From the NCBI GenBank assembly GCA_902576415.1, contig CACGVZ010000014.1:1-35754 (forward strand): 35,754 nt of DNA, in the 5' to 3' direction. The position numbers were made by a program, and so were the translations under genes. Positions 35,339 through 35,754 of this stretch are shown here, one piece after another. This DNA is from an uncultured Prochlorococcus sp. Its GTDB lineage: Bacteria > Cyanobacteriota > Cyanobacteriia > PCC-6307 > Cyanobiaceae. How positions within the stretch are numbered: position 1 is the first letter of the stretch; each line of letters starts with the position of its first letter. The notes below the pieces were generated by a model, which had not been told where the DNA came from, made no database searches, and worked only from the letters and a program-made list of their open reading frames with translations.

Positions 35339-35754
35339 ATGCAAACTCTAGAATCAAATAAAAAAACTGTTGAAGAATCGACTGATACGATTTCTTTAAA
35401 TTTGCCCGACTTTACTACAGATTCTTATAAGGATGCATACAGCAGAATAAATGCAATTGTTATAGAGGGAGAGCAAGAAGCTCATGATAATTACATTTCA
35501 ATAGCATCTCTAATTCCAAATGAGTTAGAGGAGTTAACTAAATTGGCGAGAATGGAAATGAAACACAAAAAAGGCTTTACTGCATGTGGAAGAAATTTAG
35601 GTGTAGTCGCTGATATGGAATTTGCTAAAAAATTCTTTTCAAAATTGCATGGTAATTTTCAAGTTGCTCTTGAAAAAGGAAATTTAACAACATGTCTTTT
35701 AATACAAGCAATCTTAATTGAAGCATTTGCAATTTCTGCTTACAACGTCTACAT
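35339..35754 (+). CDS. ado: Aldehyde deformylating oxygenase (aldehyde decarbonylase), N-terminal part
   Basis: Converts fatty aldehydes to alkanes and formate with reduced ferredoxin and O2, the last step of cyanobacterial hydrocarbon synthesis. The gene runs off the window; 138 residues are visible. The diiron ligands seen are Glu in [12 protein letters not shown], Glu and His in [11 protein letters not shown] and Glu in [16 protein letters not shown]. The sequence is very close to known Prochlorococcus ADO proteins. The ATG at 35339 (MQTLESNKK) fits homologues; an in-frame ATG at 35312 would add nine residues. The acyl-ACP reductase gene usually follows downstream but is outside the window. 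Confidence 0.93.
   Translation, partial: MQTLESNKKTVEESTDTISLNLPDFTTDSYKDAYSRINAIVIEGEQEAHDNYISIASLIPNELEELTKLARMEMKHKKGFTACGRNLGVVADMEFAKKFFSKLHGNFQVALEKGNLTTCLLIQAILIEAFAISAYNVY

Overview
This window looks like a stretch of core chromosome from a high-light-adapted Prochlorococcus or a very close marine picocyanobacterium. The evidence is the very low GC content, the tight gene packing and the gene content: a cyanobacterial primary sigma factor, psb27, a ferrochelatase with a chlorophyll-binding tail, a Tab2-type RNA-binding protein, a second S1-domain protein and an aldehyde deformylating oxygenase. Protein sequences resemble those I know from Prochlorococcus. No rRNA, tRNA, CRISPR array, insertion sequence or prophage block was seen. 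The one recombinase gene sits among housekeeping genes.

Layout. 1-3078: end of an M32 carboxypeptidase, an inorganic pyrophosphatase with complete signature aspartates, hemC and the principal sigma factor gene. 3079-8889: priA, a two-part membrane protein (DUF3153), argB, a DUF2854 membrane protein, a 60-residue protein and an SSB/Ycf41-type protein. 8918-12372: cobK (split by a frameshift in a T9 run), cutA, a PfkB sugar/nucleoside kinase and purA. 12454-17185: psb27, proS, an HTH-like protein, then a tightly coupled cluster of a small membrane protein, a second pyrophosphatase lacking key catalytic residues, an ArsC/Spx-like protein and signal peptidase I. 17237-23402: a tandem histidine phosphatase, a CPBP intramembrane protease, a bitopic protein in the ftsL position, ftsI and transaldolase. 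23428-27859 (minus): a geranylgeranyl-reductase-like flavoprotein, frr, pyrH, cobO and a tyrosine recombinase. 27925-31420: hemH with a CAB-type tail, ilvB and a small secreted SNase-like protein. 31427-34348 (minus): rps1b-type S1 protein, Tab2 homologue and PgeF/YfiH protein, arranged as an operon. 34415-35754: creatininase-family amidohydrolase and the start of the aldehyde deformylating oxygenase gene.

Genes that work together: hemC and hemH belong to tetrapyrrole synthesis; cobK and cobO to the (pseudo)cobalamin pathway; purA and the adjacent PfkB kinase may share purine metabolism; ftsI and the small upstream gene look like a division pair; the S1 and Tab2 proteins are both RNA/translation factors.

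The points most worth a second look are the degenerate second pyrophosphatase in its coupled cluster, the cobK frameshift, the PgeF gene with no ATG/GTG/TTG start but a well-placed Shine-Dalgarno before an ATT, the FtsL-like candidate upstream of ftsI, and a perfect 18-bp tandem repeat just upstream of a TATAAT box before the aldehyde deformylating oxygenase gene. All functional statements are from reading the sequence; no database search was run.
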